The notes beneath the pieces are model-generated. The model ran no database searches, was not told where the DNA came from, and saw only the letters and a list, made by a program, of their open reading frames with translations. Shown here piece after piece: positions 46,547-55,101 of a DNA stretch of 64,000 nt. A program made the translations under genes and the position numbers. How positions within the stretch are numbered: the first letter of the stretch is position 1; the number at the start of each line of letters is the position of its first letter. The stretch spans positions 1 through 64,000 of the forward strand of contig CBDBGS010000008.1 of NCBI GenBank assembly GCA_965205385.1, in the 5' to 3' direction. This DNA comes from CATOSP01 sp965205385. Its GTDB lineage: Bacteria; Chloroflexota; Dehalococcoidia; Lucifugimonadales; UBA3495.

Positions 46547-48361
46547 GTGAGTACAACGCCGGATTCACATCAACAGGCCTGGATGTTCCCCGACGAGCAG
46601 TGTGCCATACCCATAGGTGACGATATGCCCATCATAGGACAGTCCACCCGCCGCACATCCGCGCCCCCACCGGACGAGACGACGGCGGAAACCCACCGGG
46701 GGAAGTTCCATGACCAGGAGGAACAGGGGATGCCGCCACTGGCTGAGCACACCCTAACTGACACCCACTCCTGCGCCCGACTGCTGAGCACCTTTTCGGA
46801 CCGGCTGGTCGTGGCCCACACTCAAGGGGCCGACCTGCAATCGTTACTGTATGTCGTCGACTCTACCACCGGCCTGGTGAGCTCCGGTCGCGACCAGATA
46901 TTGGCCCTGTCGATGCAGATCGCTGACAATCTCGTGGCTGACTACAAGGGTCTGGTCGGAGAGGCTGGTTCCTCAGAAGGTGAAAACCCTGCCTCGGATG
47001 GTCCGCCTTCCGTGCCATCGAGGGGAGCGGTCATCAACCACGCTAGGGGATTGCGCTCGGCCCGGGCGGCGTACCGGCACCAGAAGGTGGTCGGGGGCGT
47101 CGTGGAGCACGACCTGCGGACTGGAGGGAGCCTGGCATCCTGGCTGACGGTGCTGCCTCACGAGGCATTGGACGCAGACATGTCAGTCATCGGCACTCCT
47201 CTGGGCGTCCTTGACATCCGGTCCCTTCGGACTCTACTACCTGGAGAAGGAGGTGCACTTTTCATCAGCCGGAGTACTGGGGTGGAATACCATAGGGATG
47301 CAAGGGACCCTCATGTGGACCGGATTCTTCCCTCGCCATCGGAGGTGGACCACCAGAGTCGGGTTGCGTTCATCATGAGGTGGTTGGGCTGGCATATCAC
47401 CCATCCGCCCAAGCGCGACTTCCTGGGCTTGATCTCAGAGGGGAACTCCGGAAAGAGCAGCCTCATCAACACGATCGTGGCCGGGCTGGGGGACTACGTA
47501 CAGGTCATCCGCCCCGAGGCGCTAGCTGCCCGCAGCGGTCATCCGGGTGCCCACAACGACGAGCTCTTGCTCTTCGGCGGAGGTCGCCGTCTCGTGGTCG
47601 TAATGGAGGCGAGGCGCAGTTCCCGGGAGTTGCTCAATCTGGCAACCGGCGGCGACCCCCTCCCCACCCGCCCAATCCGCCGCGCCGCCGTACAGGTCAC
47701 CGTCACCGCCGGCCTCGCCATAGTCGGCAATCCCCCCGGCGCGGGGCAGAGTACGGGAGCGGTCCTGGGCATCGGCGGCAATGATGAGGTGTCGGCCGCC
47801 CTGCGAGACCGGGCGCGGATCGTCAGGCTGCCGCGCCGTGGGGGAGGTGAAGGGAATCCCCCGGACGACAGGAAACTGGCTGTCGCTGCCCAACCGCTCA
47901 CCCGGACGACGCATTTCCGGGAGGCCGCGCTTGCCAGGTTGGTGGAATGGGCGGTGGTGATGATGGACCAGTCGGAACCGCCGGAGCCCACCGCGGAAAT
48001 GGTCGGCGACCAGATGCGCCAGGAATCCGCTGAGCGCCCTCTTTGGGTCAGGGAGTTTATCCCGCGCATTTTGACTACGGACCCCAGGAGGGCGGTCCTG
48101 GGGGATGCCGAGACGGGGCGGAGCGGCCCCAGACCCGCCGATTCCTACAGCGTGTACCAGGAGTACCTGGTCTGGCACGAGGCCAATGGCGACGGCGAAC
48201 CCCCTGCGAGCCGGCGAACCGTCACCGATGCGCTGCTCCACCACTACCGGGGACTCCGTGATGTGGCACGCGAGACGAAAATCCCCGGGGGTGGCGTCCG
48301 GCACAAGACCAACTATTTCGACGGATACTATATCTGCGATCCCGACGCAAATTCTCTCTAG
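46547..48361 (+). CDS. D5-like/phage-plasmid primase-helicase (SF3-type ATPase)
   Basis: 604 aa from GTG 46547, preceded by aaggaggatgcc. The N-terminal third is low-complexity; then helical segments and the D5_N-like region (LGVLDIRSLRTLLPG, HVDRILPSPSEVDHQSRVAFIMRWLGW). The ATPase has Walker A SEGNSGKSSLINTIV, Walker B-like RRLVVVMEARRS and an SF3-type motif C region AGLAIVGNPP. The C-terminal part (DSYSVYQEYLVWHEANG) is typical of P4-type primases. Such proteins unwind DNA at plasmid, satellite or phage origins. This is the clearest sign of a replicating or integrative element here. Confidence 0.75.
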   Translation: MSTTPDSHQQAWMFPDEQCAIPIGDDMPIIGQSTRRTSAPPPDETTAETHRGKFHDQEEQGMPPLAEHTLTDTHSCARLLSTFSDRLVVAHTQGADLQSLLYVVDSTTGLVSSGRDQILALSMQIADNLVADYKGLVGEAGSSEGENPASDGPPSVPSRGAVINHARGLRSARAAYRHQKVVGGVVEHDLRTGGSLASWLTVLPHEALDADMSVIGTPLGVLDIRSLRTLLPGEGGALFISRSTGVEYHRDARDPHVDRILPSPSEVDHQSRVAFIMRWLGWHITHPPKRDFLGLISEGNSGKSSLINTIVAGLGDYVQVIRPEALAARSGHPGAHNDELLLFGGGRRLVVVMEARRSSRELLNLATGGDPLPTRPIRRAAVQVTVTAGLAIVGNPPGAGQSTGAVLGIGGNDEVSAALRDRARIVRLPRRGGGEGNPPDDRKLAVAAQPLTRTTHFREAALARLVEWAVVMMDQSEPPEPTAEMVGDQMRQESAERPLWVREFIPRILTTDPRRAVLGDAETGRSGPRPADSYSVYQEYLVWHEANGDGEPPASRRTVTDALLHHYRGLRDVARETKIPGGGVRHKTNYFDGYYICDPDANSL

Positions 48362-48747
48362 TACTTCATGGGAAGCGACGCTCAGGGGTGGAATGAAAAC
48401 AATGGCACACCCTGGGGACAAGGGGACAAGGGGACAGCCTCCACCGGGCGGCCCTCGCATCGGATAGGCCTGTGGCATGGGGCCCCTGTGAAAAGGTCGA
48501 GGTGGTGGTCTCCGGCACTGATCCCAGGCGTTTCCGGTTATTCCACGGCCGGGTTGGAGGGAGTGTTGAGAAAGTCGCCCGGTAGGCAGCGGTCCTAACA
48601 GGCTGCTGAACAAAGGTGTTCACGTCCGGAATCGACGGGTCAAGTCGTTGATGCCCGGGTCCTGTTGGAGGAAATTGTGCCGTTCACACGGGACTTTCAG
48701 CCCCTTCGGCTTCGCGGACCGGCCCTCTTGGGGGCACCGGGCATAGC
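48362..48747. other. No gene seen
   Basis: Downstream of the helicase gene. A short tandem motif (aaggggac twice) lies at 48421-48434. No ribosome sites or family motifs were found. The interval ends at the left end of an IS630 element. Confidence 0.4.
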
Positions 48748-49998
48748 TAGTATTCAGCCACTCTGGCATTGTCAGTTAGTACATGAGCCCGGACAGGATG
48801 CTACCTTGGGGATAGACGAAGGGTTGTGGGATGTGAGGTGGTCATGGTGCAGGAGAAGTACGGAGTCCGGCTGGCCGCTCAGGAAAAGGGACGGCTCAGG
48901 AAGATGATCAGGGCTGGGAAGAGTTCCGCCCAGGCGATTACCCGGGCCCGCATCCTGATCAAGATAGATGAGGGCTGGACCGCCCCCCAGGTGGCCACCG
49001 CACTGGACGTGTCGGAGCGGACCGTGTTCCGCACCAAGCGGCGGTATGCCGAGGAAGGACTGGACGAGGTGCTGAGGCGCCATAACCAGGTCAACCGGCC
49101 CAGAAAGGTGGATGAAAGGGTGGAGGCCCACCTGATAGCCCTGGCCTGCAGCCCGGTGCCCGATGGTCATGACCACTGGACCATGCGGGCCCTGGCGGGC
49201 AAGGCGGTGGAGTTGGGATTGGTGGAGTCTTTGTCTCCCGAGACGGTCCGCCTGCGGCTGAAAAAACACGCTCAAGCCGTGGCTCAAGAAACGCCGTGGC
49301 TCAAGAAACAATGGTGCATCCCTAAGGTAGGTGGAGAGTTCGTGGCGGCCATGGAGGACGTGGAGGACGTGCTGGATCTCTACGCCGAGCCCTACGATCC
49401 CCAGAGGCCGGTGGTCTGCTTTGACGAGACCTCAACCCAGTTGCTGGCCGGCGTCACGGAACCGCTGCCGGCAAAGCCTGGGAGGCCGAGGCGTGAGGAC
49501 TACGAATACGAGCGGGCAGGGACGCGCAACCTGTTCCTCACCTGTGAGCCTCGCCGGGGCTGGCGCCACCTGGCGATAACCCGGCAACGCACCATGCAGG
49601 ACTTCGCTCAGCAAATGCGGTGGCTGGTGGATGAGGCCTACCCCGATGTCCCGGTGATTCGGCTGGTTCTCGACAATCTGAACACGCATCGGATGGCCTC
49701 GCTTTACGAGACCTTCCCGGCGGCCGAGGCCCGGCGCATTGCCAAGCGGCTGGAGTTCCACCACACTCCCAAGCACGGAAGCTGGCTGAATATGGCGGAG
49801 ATCGAGTTCAGCGTGCTGGCCCGGGCCTGCCTGCGCCGACGCAACGGAGATGAAGACAGCCTGGAAAGAGCCGTCAGCGCCTGCGTGTCGGAGCGGAACG
49901 CGATAGAAGCTACCATTAACTGGCGGTTCACTGCCCAAGACGCCAGACGCAAACTCCATCGCCTTTATCCCTGCCAATCCTGATTTGGTTCAGTACTA
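48748..49998 (+). mobile_element. IS630-family element, lineage 3 (single-ORF form)
   Basis: TA-bounded element with left end TAGTATTCAGCCAC and right end (reverse) TAGTACTGAACCAAAT, similar in their first bases to the TAGTACTCAGTCAAC ends at 54086. It carries an uninterrupted transposase. Confidence 0.7.
48844..49983 (+). CDS. IS630-family transposase (lineage 3), intact
   Basis: 379 aa from ATG 48844 (MVQEKYGVRLAAQE), with gaggtgg upstream. The N-terminal HTH pair includes TAPQVATALDVSERTVFRTK. The DDE domain has RPVVCFDETSTQLLAG (first Asp), VPVIRLVLDNLNTHRM (second Asp) and HGSWLNMAEIEFSVLAR (Glu). The linker has LKKHAQAVAQE over a run of six A bases, read in one frame, while relatives at 54092 and 57189 have seven A bases and need a frame change. 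It looks functional. Confidence 0.85.
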   Translation: MVQEKYGVRLAAQEKGRLRKMIRAGKSSAQAITRARILIKIDEGWTAPQVATALDVSERTVFRTKRRYAEEGLDEVLRRHNQVNRPRKVDERVEAHLIALACSPVPDGHDHWTMRALAGKAVELGLVESLSPETVRLRLKKHAQAVAQETPWLKKQWCIPKVGGEFVAAMEDVEDVLDLYAEPYDPQRPVVCFDETSTQLLAGVTEPLPAKPGRPRREDYEYERAGTRNLFLTCEPRRGWRHLAITRQRTMQDFAQQMRWLVDEAYPDVPVIRLVLDNLNTHRMASLYETFPAAEARRIAKRLEFHHTPKHGSWLNMAEIEFSVLARACLRRRNGDEDSLERAVSACVSERNAIEATINWRFTAQDARRKLHRLYPCQS

Positions 49999-50042
49999 GA
50001 CGGCGCGGGATCCGGGACAGGAGCCTCCAGCCTGAGCAGAGC

Positions 50043-50112
50043 GCGGAAGGCCCATGGGGCCCCTCGGGCCTTCCGCCCCGATGAACAGGACCGCCCGGAG
50101 CCGGTCTTGTTC
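50043..50112. terminator. Two adjacent hairpins
   Basis: GCGGAAGGCCC/GGGCCTTCCGC (50043-50076, perfect 11 bp) and GAACAGGACCG/CGGTCTTGTTC (50083-50112, one mismatch). They lie between the IS630 transposase and the NERD-like gene and could stop transcription from either side, although T tracts are weak. The rest of 49999-50354 holds no gene but has a C11 tract at 50258-50268. Confidence 0.5.
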
Positions 50113-50354
50113 AGAGGATTCCTAGCTCTCAGCTTCTAACTTTCCGTAGCCGTTCGGACCATCTGTCACCTCGCCGTCCACCAAGCTCCCATACCAACCC
50201 CAAGATGGGCTTGGGCCCATGGATCGTGTATCGCCGCAACACCGGCGCACATCTTCTCCCCCCCCCCCGCCGGCGGCCTCGTTTCTGCGCCTCTGGCCGC
50301 CGGCCTCGGAGGGCAACACAGACCGAACTAAGACTAAGGAGAAGGAACGGACAG

Positions 50355-51030
50355 ATGAAAATCCAACCCGAATTCCCGCTGTGCCGCGTGGAGGATCCCA
50401 TGCGGAGGGCGGAACAGACTATCTACCGTATCCTGGAGGAGAGCGAAGCCCCCGGCCGCGCCCTCTATGAGGCCAGGATCCTGCCCCACGGGCGGCAGAT
50501 CGACTTTCCCGTGTGGATCGAGGGCGTGGCCCGCTACGCCATCGAGGCGAAGGGGGGGCCGGTACATCATCGATCCTGGGAATGGCGAGTGGCGCCTCCT
50601 CACTGACGCGGGGCGGTACCCCCAGGCTTCTTCGCCCCCGGCCCAGGCGTGGGATGCGGCGAGGAGCATCCCCGAGGTCATCAAGGAACGCTTCCACCGC
50701 GGGGCCTATATCATCGCGGTTTTAGCCTTCCCAGACATGGAGCCGGACCAGGTCATCGCGGACGCGGCCGCCCAGCGTCATGTCGACGTCATCTTCGGCG
50801 CCGACCGCTGGGTGGAGCGCCTGGTGGAACTGGCTGGACCCCATCACATCATCGTCCCGCCCACCGCGGAGCAGATCGACCAGGAGGTGGCGTTGGTCAT
50901 GCCCGAGCTGGCGCCTCGGGAGACCGCAGATCCCAAGCCCCAGGTGGTCATTCAGCACGTCGAGCATCTGCACCTCCACGTCGGACCCGAAGGGGTTCAG
51001 GGGCTCAGCGACCTGACGGGCGCCGGCTAG
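50355..51030 (+). pseudogene. NERD-like/PD-(D/E)XK nuclease, frameshifted at G7
   Basis: From ATG 50355 (MKIQPEFPLCRVEDPM) the first frame includes AEQTIYRIL, then the nuclease core GRQIDFPVW and YAIEAKGG, giving Asp and Glu-x-Lys of a NERD or related fold. A run of seven G bases near 50551 shifts the frame; with six the protein continues GRYIIDPGNGEWRLLTDAG, FPDMEPDQVIADAA and a C-terminal helix, ending at 51030 (about 224 aa). The shift may be a real slippage mutation or a sequencing error. A DNA-cleaving role is inferred from the fold. Confidence 0.6.
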
Positions 51031-51187
51031 GCATCCCATCCCGGGGCAGCGCCTCCGGCAGACTGGCCCAGGCCGGCGGGCCGGATGACGCCGGGGGCGC
51101 TGCGCCTCGTGGTGAGGTGAACCGTATGACATCAACCTCAGGGCGCCCGTGATCGAACGGACGTCCCCGACCAACTGGAGAGACACG

Positions 51188-51409
51188 ATGAACGGATATA
51201 CCAAATGGGAGCGGCGGCTCCTGAAAGTAGGCTTCTTCTCGATGACGGGCTTGGTGATGACCGCCATGCTCACTGGTTTCGTGGGCGTGGTGGTTGGCCA
51301 CCGTGCCGTAGTCCTCGCTGGAGTCGGGGGTTGGGCCGCGGCCGCGGCCATTGGAGGCGCAACCGTCATTACCCTCCAGATCATGGCTAGGCCGGGCCGA
51401 CGCTCTTAA
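51188..51409 (+). CDS. Small two-helix membrane protein (73 aa)
   Basis: ATG 51188 with ggagagac upstream. Two hydrophobic segments (MTGLVMTAMLTGFVGVVVG and VVLAGVGGWAAAAAIGGATV) separated by a short loop. No family recognised. The stop lies at the border of the intact IS630 copy, so the C-terminus may have been altered. Confidence 0.5.
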   Translation: MNGYTKWERRLLKVGFFSMTGLVMTAMLTGFVGVVVGHRAVVLAGVGGWAAAAAIGGATVITLQIMARPGRRS

Positions 51410-52653
51410 ACCAAAGCCAAGGTGAAATGCGCAGAGTCATGGGGTAAATTTGTGGAGGGAACTGGGTTAGCTGGTCTTGGGAGTTGCGAGGGGATGGTGA
51501 TGGGCGTGAGGGAGATGGACCGGTTTCTGGAACAATGGCAGATGGATGCCAAGGCCTTGCGCCGCCGGATGATTCTGGCGCCAACGCCCAGGGAACGGGA
51601 GCGGTGGTACGCCATGCTGCTGCTGGCACAGGGCTGGACCGCCTCGTCCACGGCGGAGGCGTTGGAACGGGATCCCCACACCATCGGTCGTTGGCTGGCC
51701 GCCTTCGGCGAGGGAGGGCCTGCAACCTTGATATTCGAGCAGACCGGGGGTTCCCCCCCCCCCCCCGCCCTTGGCGAGACGCAACAGGCGGAGTTGACGG
51801 CAGCGGTGCAGGAGTTGCCGGAGCAGGCGGGCATCGAACTGGCCAACTGGTATTGGAAGGGAGCTCGGCAGTTTGTCTCGGACCGGTTCGGCATCGAGTT
51901 GAGCCGCGGCAGTTGTTTGAACTATCTGCACCGCTTGGGATTCGCCCTGAGGCGTCCCAAGAAGCACTTGGTCAAGGCGGATGAGGCCAAGCGGGAGGCC
52001 TTCGTGGCGGAGTACGCCACCCTGTCGGACGAGGCGAGGCGTACGGAAGCGAAGATATTCTTTGCCGACGAGGCGCACTTCCGGGCCGATGCCGAACTGC
52101 GGGGCAAGTGGGTGCTGCGGGGAGAGCAGGCTTTGGTGGACTCGACCAGCCCGAGCTATGGCGAAAAGGCCGGCTACTACTCGGCAGTGTGTCTGGAGAC
52201 CGGGGAAGTGGAGTGGATGGAGCTGGAGGGCAACAGCAACTCCGGAACCTCGGCTGCCTTCCTGGAGCGGTTGCGGCAGAGGCACTCCGGGCCGCTAGGC
52301 GTGATCTGGGACAACGCACCGGCGCACCGTGGGGAGGCGGTGCGGGAATACCTGCGGACGCCGGGCCTGGGCCTACGGCTGATGAACCTGCCTGGCTACA
52401 GCCCGGACTTCAACGCGGATGAGGCGGTCTGGGGCTGGGCGAGAGAGGAAGCCACCGGAAACCTGTGCCTAGGAAGCAAGTCTCGAGTGCAAGAGAGCGT
52501 CGGGAACTTCCTCGCCGCGCTGGCCGGACGGAAAGAAGAGGTCAAACGCCGGTGCCGTACAGTCCTGCAATCGAGAGCAGAGGGGCTCCTGGGTAACCCC
52601 CATCCAGATCCCCACCACCAGCCAAATGCACATCCCACCTTGGCTTTAGTTTA
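51407..52653 (+). mobile_element. IS630-family element, copy 2 (intact)
   Basis: 1247 bp, ends TAAACCAAAGCCAAGG and CCTTGGCTTTAGTTTA with TA borders. Same lineage as 1449-2690 and 8384-8882, and the likely source of activity for the MITEs at 22252, 24185 and 57035. Confidence 0.9.
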
Positions 52654-52654
52654 G
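51494..52654 (+). CDS. IS630-family transposase, intact
   Basis: 386 aa. ATG 51494 follows gagggg; ATG 51500 is an alternative. HTH TAEALERDPHTIGRWL; DDE motifs AKIFFADEAHFRAD, GVIWDNAPAHRGE and YSPDFNADEAVWGWARE. The C-terminus reads through the right inverted repeat (AHPTLALV, stop TAG in the repeat). A C14 tract at 51753-51766 encodes a Pro run (SPPPPA); the copy at 1536 has only eight C bases there. Length change of that tract would switch the gene off or on. Confidence 0.85.
   Translation: MVMGVREMDRFLEQWQMDAKALRRRMILAPTPRERERWYAMLLLAQGWTASSTAEALERDPHTIGRWLAAFGEGGPATLIFEQTGGSPPPPALGETQQAELTAAVQELPEQAGIELANWYWKGARQFVSDRFGIELSRGSCLNYLHRLGFALRRPKKHLVKADEAKREAFVAEYATLSDEARRTEAKIFFADEAHFRADAELRGKWVLRGEQALVDSTSPSYGEKAGYYSAVCLETGEVEWMELEGNSNSGTSAAFLERLRQRHSGPLGVIWDNAPAHRGEAVREYLRTPGLGLRLMNLPGYSPDFNADEAVWGWAREEATGNLCLGSKSRVQESVGNFLAALAGRKEEVKRRCRTVLQSRAEGLLGNPHPDPHHQPNAHPTLALV
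51753..51766. repeat. C14 homopolymer inside transposase gene
   Basis: Fourteen consecutive C bases in the coding strand of the intact IS630 transposase. Such tracts slip readily in replication and are also error-prone in sequencing. Confidence 0.85.
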
Positions 52655-52670
52655 ATAGGAGCCGCTGAAC

Positions 52671-54071
52671 ATGCCCTACGAAGTATTCAACATATTATTC
52701 GGGTGTTCAGAAATGCACGATAGGCATTCTAGCTTGGAGGACGCCGCCGTCTGTTTCGCTCGTTTGACGCAACGCTATGGCGGTGACATACCGGTACATC
52801 CCATTTCCCAAAAGTACGTATATTGGATTGCCGCCATCGATAGGAAGGGGAACCAAAGGAACTTCTCAACACTGGAACGGGCAAAGGTGGCTGCGCTGCA
52901 CCTGGACCCCAAGTCAGTAGACACTGATGTTCCAGGAATCACAACATTCTCCCACCTAGCTAAAATGTACTTTGAGGCATCGAGACTGATTCCGGTATCG
53001 AGCATCAATCTGAAGGGCATGTTTGACTATCGAGGTACGGATCGTCACTTCTGGACTACCGACGCAGGTAAAGGCCAAGCATTGGCTTACGCGCAGCAGG
53101 CTGCGTTCACACTTGAGCTATCGCTCAAGGCTTATCTGGAAGTCCTTGGTAAGTTGGCTTCACCGGACGTCGGAGACACCCAGAGATGGCAAAAGCACGA
53201 GCTTATCGACCTATTCAATCTACTTACAGACGACGAGAAGAAGCAATTGGAAGAGTGGTGGAACCGTTCGGATGCAAAGAGAAACCACTTCCGGGGAAGC
53301 TTTAGAGAATTCCTTTCGTCCAGCAACAAACTCTACATTAAGTGGCGCTACATCACCGACCTCAGGTCCGCAGACCTCTCGATGGATATACCGATGTTGT
53401 TGAGCGCCTCCGACTTCTTGTTGTCTGCTTCAGATCGGGTGTTCAGGAAGAGCTCGCCTATCAAGGTCAACATCACGACGACAACGTACCCAAGCACAGA
53501 GAATACCGACGGGAGACCGGCACCTCGTTCCGTAACGACCCTGTTAGAGGGCCGGGTGCGAACTGTGAACATACCCGATGGATTTGATCCCTACAGCGTT
53601 GTCGAGCTTGTGATTGACTCTGACCAGCACGAGCAAGATGTGATAGCCCAGTTCTACAAGCGGAATACCGAGGACTACTACCGACTTGAGGGAGAACGGG
53701 TCACCCTACTCGGAGAAGCCAGAGAGGATCAGCCACATTTGCTACCGCACCCGAGACACCCAGACGAGCCCACGAGAGATGCGCGGTATACGTCTGAACG
53801 CCGCACGCTTCGGGGGTCGATCCATGACATCAGGATAGTCCACTCCGCATTTGGTGGAACTGGAAAAGTGGACCTGTCGTTGTACGACGACACCTTCTTC
53901 ACGCAGGTCGAATGTTTTTTTGTGACCGACGATGAACGGGACAAGCTCAAAGAATTCAGTCTCGGCGATAAGGTTCAGATAATCGGATATGTCACTTTGC
54001 TGAATGGGCAACCAATGATATTGGTCGGACCCGACGATCTCGAGAAAATCATTGAAGACTCCGTTGCTTAG
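52671..54071 (+). CDS. Hypothetical protein with HEPN-like and OB-like regions (466 aa)
   Basis: ATG 52671 with ataggag upstream. Residues 130-260 are helical with ALAYAQQAAFTLELSLKAYL, KHELIDLFNLLTDDEKKQLEEWW and a later KWRYITDL, resembling HEPN-type proteins (H-x-L and W-R-Y pattern). The C-terminal 180 residues look like beta domains (RSVTTLLEGRVRTVN, YYRLEGERVTLLGEA, KVQIIGYVTLLNGQPMILVG), perhaps OB folds. GC is lower than in the IS on either side. Function unknown; the layout would suit a nucleic-acid-binding defence protein. Confidence 0.5.
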   Translation: MPYEVFNILFGCSEMHDRHSSLEDAAVCFARLTQRYGGDIPVHPISQKYVYWIAAIDRKGNQRNFSTLERAKVAALHLDPKSVDTDVPGITTFSHLAKMYFEASRLIPVSSINLKGMFDYRGTDRHFWTTDAGKGQALAYAQQAAFTLELSLKAYLEVLGKLASPDVGDTQRWQKHELIDLFNLLTDDEKKQLEEWWNRSDAKRNHFRGSFREFLSSSNKLYIKWRYITDLRSADLSMDIPMLLSASDFLLSASDRVFRKSSPIKVNITTTTYPSTENTDGRPAPRSVTTLLEGRVRTVNIPDGFDPYSVVELVIDSDQHEQDVIAQFYKRNTEDYYRLEGERVTLLGEAREDQPHLLPHPRHPDEPTRDARYTSERRTLRGSIHDIRIVHSAFGGTGKVDLSLYDDTFFTQVECFFVTDDERDKLKEFSLGDKVQIIGYVTLLNGQPMILVGPDDLEKIIEDSVA

Positions 54072-55101
54072 GACGGAGATTCCACTAGTACTCAGTCAAC
54101 GGTAAAATCGGAAGGGTAAAGGCGGTGTAGTTTGGTTCGTGCGTCCCGGGTGTTGAAGCGCCAGTTGATGGTGGCTCTGGCGTTGTTGCGCTCCGTGACC
54201 AGAGCATCGACTTCCCTCCTGAGGGCCTCCTCGCCGGAGAGCCGCTGCTTCAGGCAGGAGCGGGACAGCACGCTGAACTCGATCTCCGCCATGTTCAGCC
54301 AACTCCCGTGCTTGGGGGTGTAGTGGAACTCCAGCCGCCTGGCAATCCTCCGGGCTTCCTCAGCCGGGAAAGTCTCGTACAGCGATGCCCGGCGATGGGT
54401 GTTCAGATTGTCCAAGACGACCCTTACCACCTCGGCTTCGGGGTAGGCTTCATCCACCAGCCAGCGCATCCGGCGGGCGAAGTCTTGCATCGTGCGCCGC
54501 TCGGTCACTGCCACATGCCGCCAGCCCGCCAACGGCTCACAGGCCAAGAAGAGGTTGCGGGTACCCTCCCTGCGGTATTCGTAGTCCTGCCGCAGCGGAC
54601 GTCCCGGCCGGGGCGGGAGCGGCGGCCGGGTCTCGGCCAGCAACTGGGTGGATGTCTCGTCAAAGCAGACCACCGGACGTTGGGGATCATGAGGTTCCTC
54701 GTACAGGTCCAGGACATCCTCCATGTTAGCCACAAATTCCGCGCTCACCTTGGGAATGCACCACTCCTTCTTCTGCCACGGCTTGAGAGTGTTTTTTTGA
54801 GACGCTTTCGGACCCCCTCATGGGACATGGAGGGCACCAACCCCAACTCCACCACCTTCCCGGCCAACAGCCGCAAAGTCCAGTGGCTGTGCCCCTCCGG
54901 CGATGGGCTGCAGGCCAGGGCAATCAGGTGGGCTTCGCCCCGGTCGTCCAGCTTCCGGGGCCGGTTGGCCTGGGGACGGTCCCGCAAAACCTTCTCCAAC
55001 CCTTCTTCGGCAAAGCGCTGCTTGACCCGGTATACCGTGCTCAGGGCCACATCCAAAGCTTCGGCCACTTGGGGCGCGGCCCAACCGTCGCCGCTCTTTA
55101 G

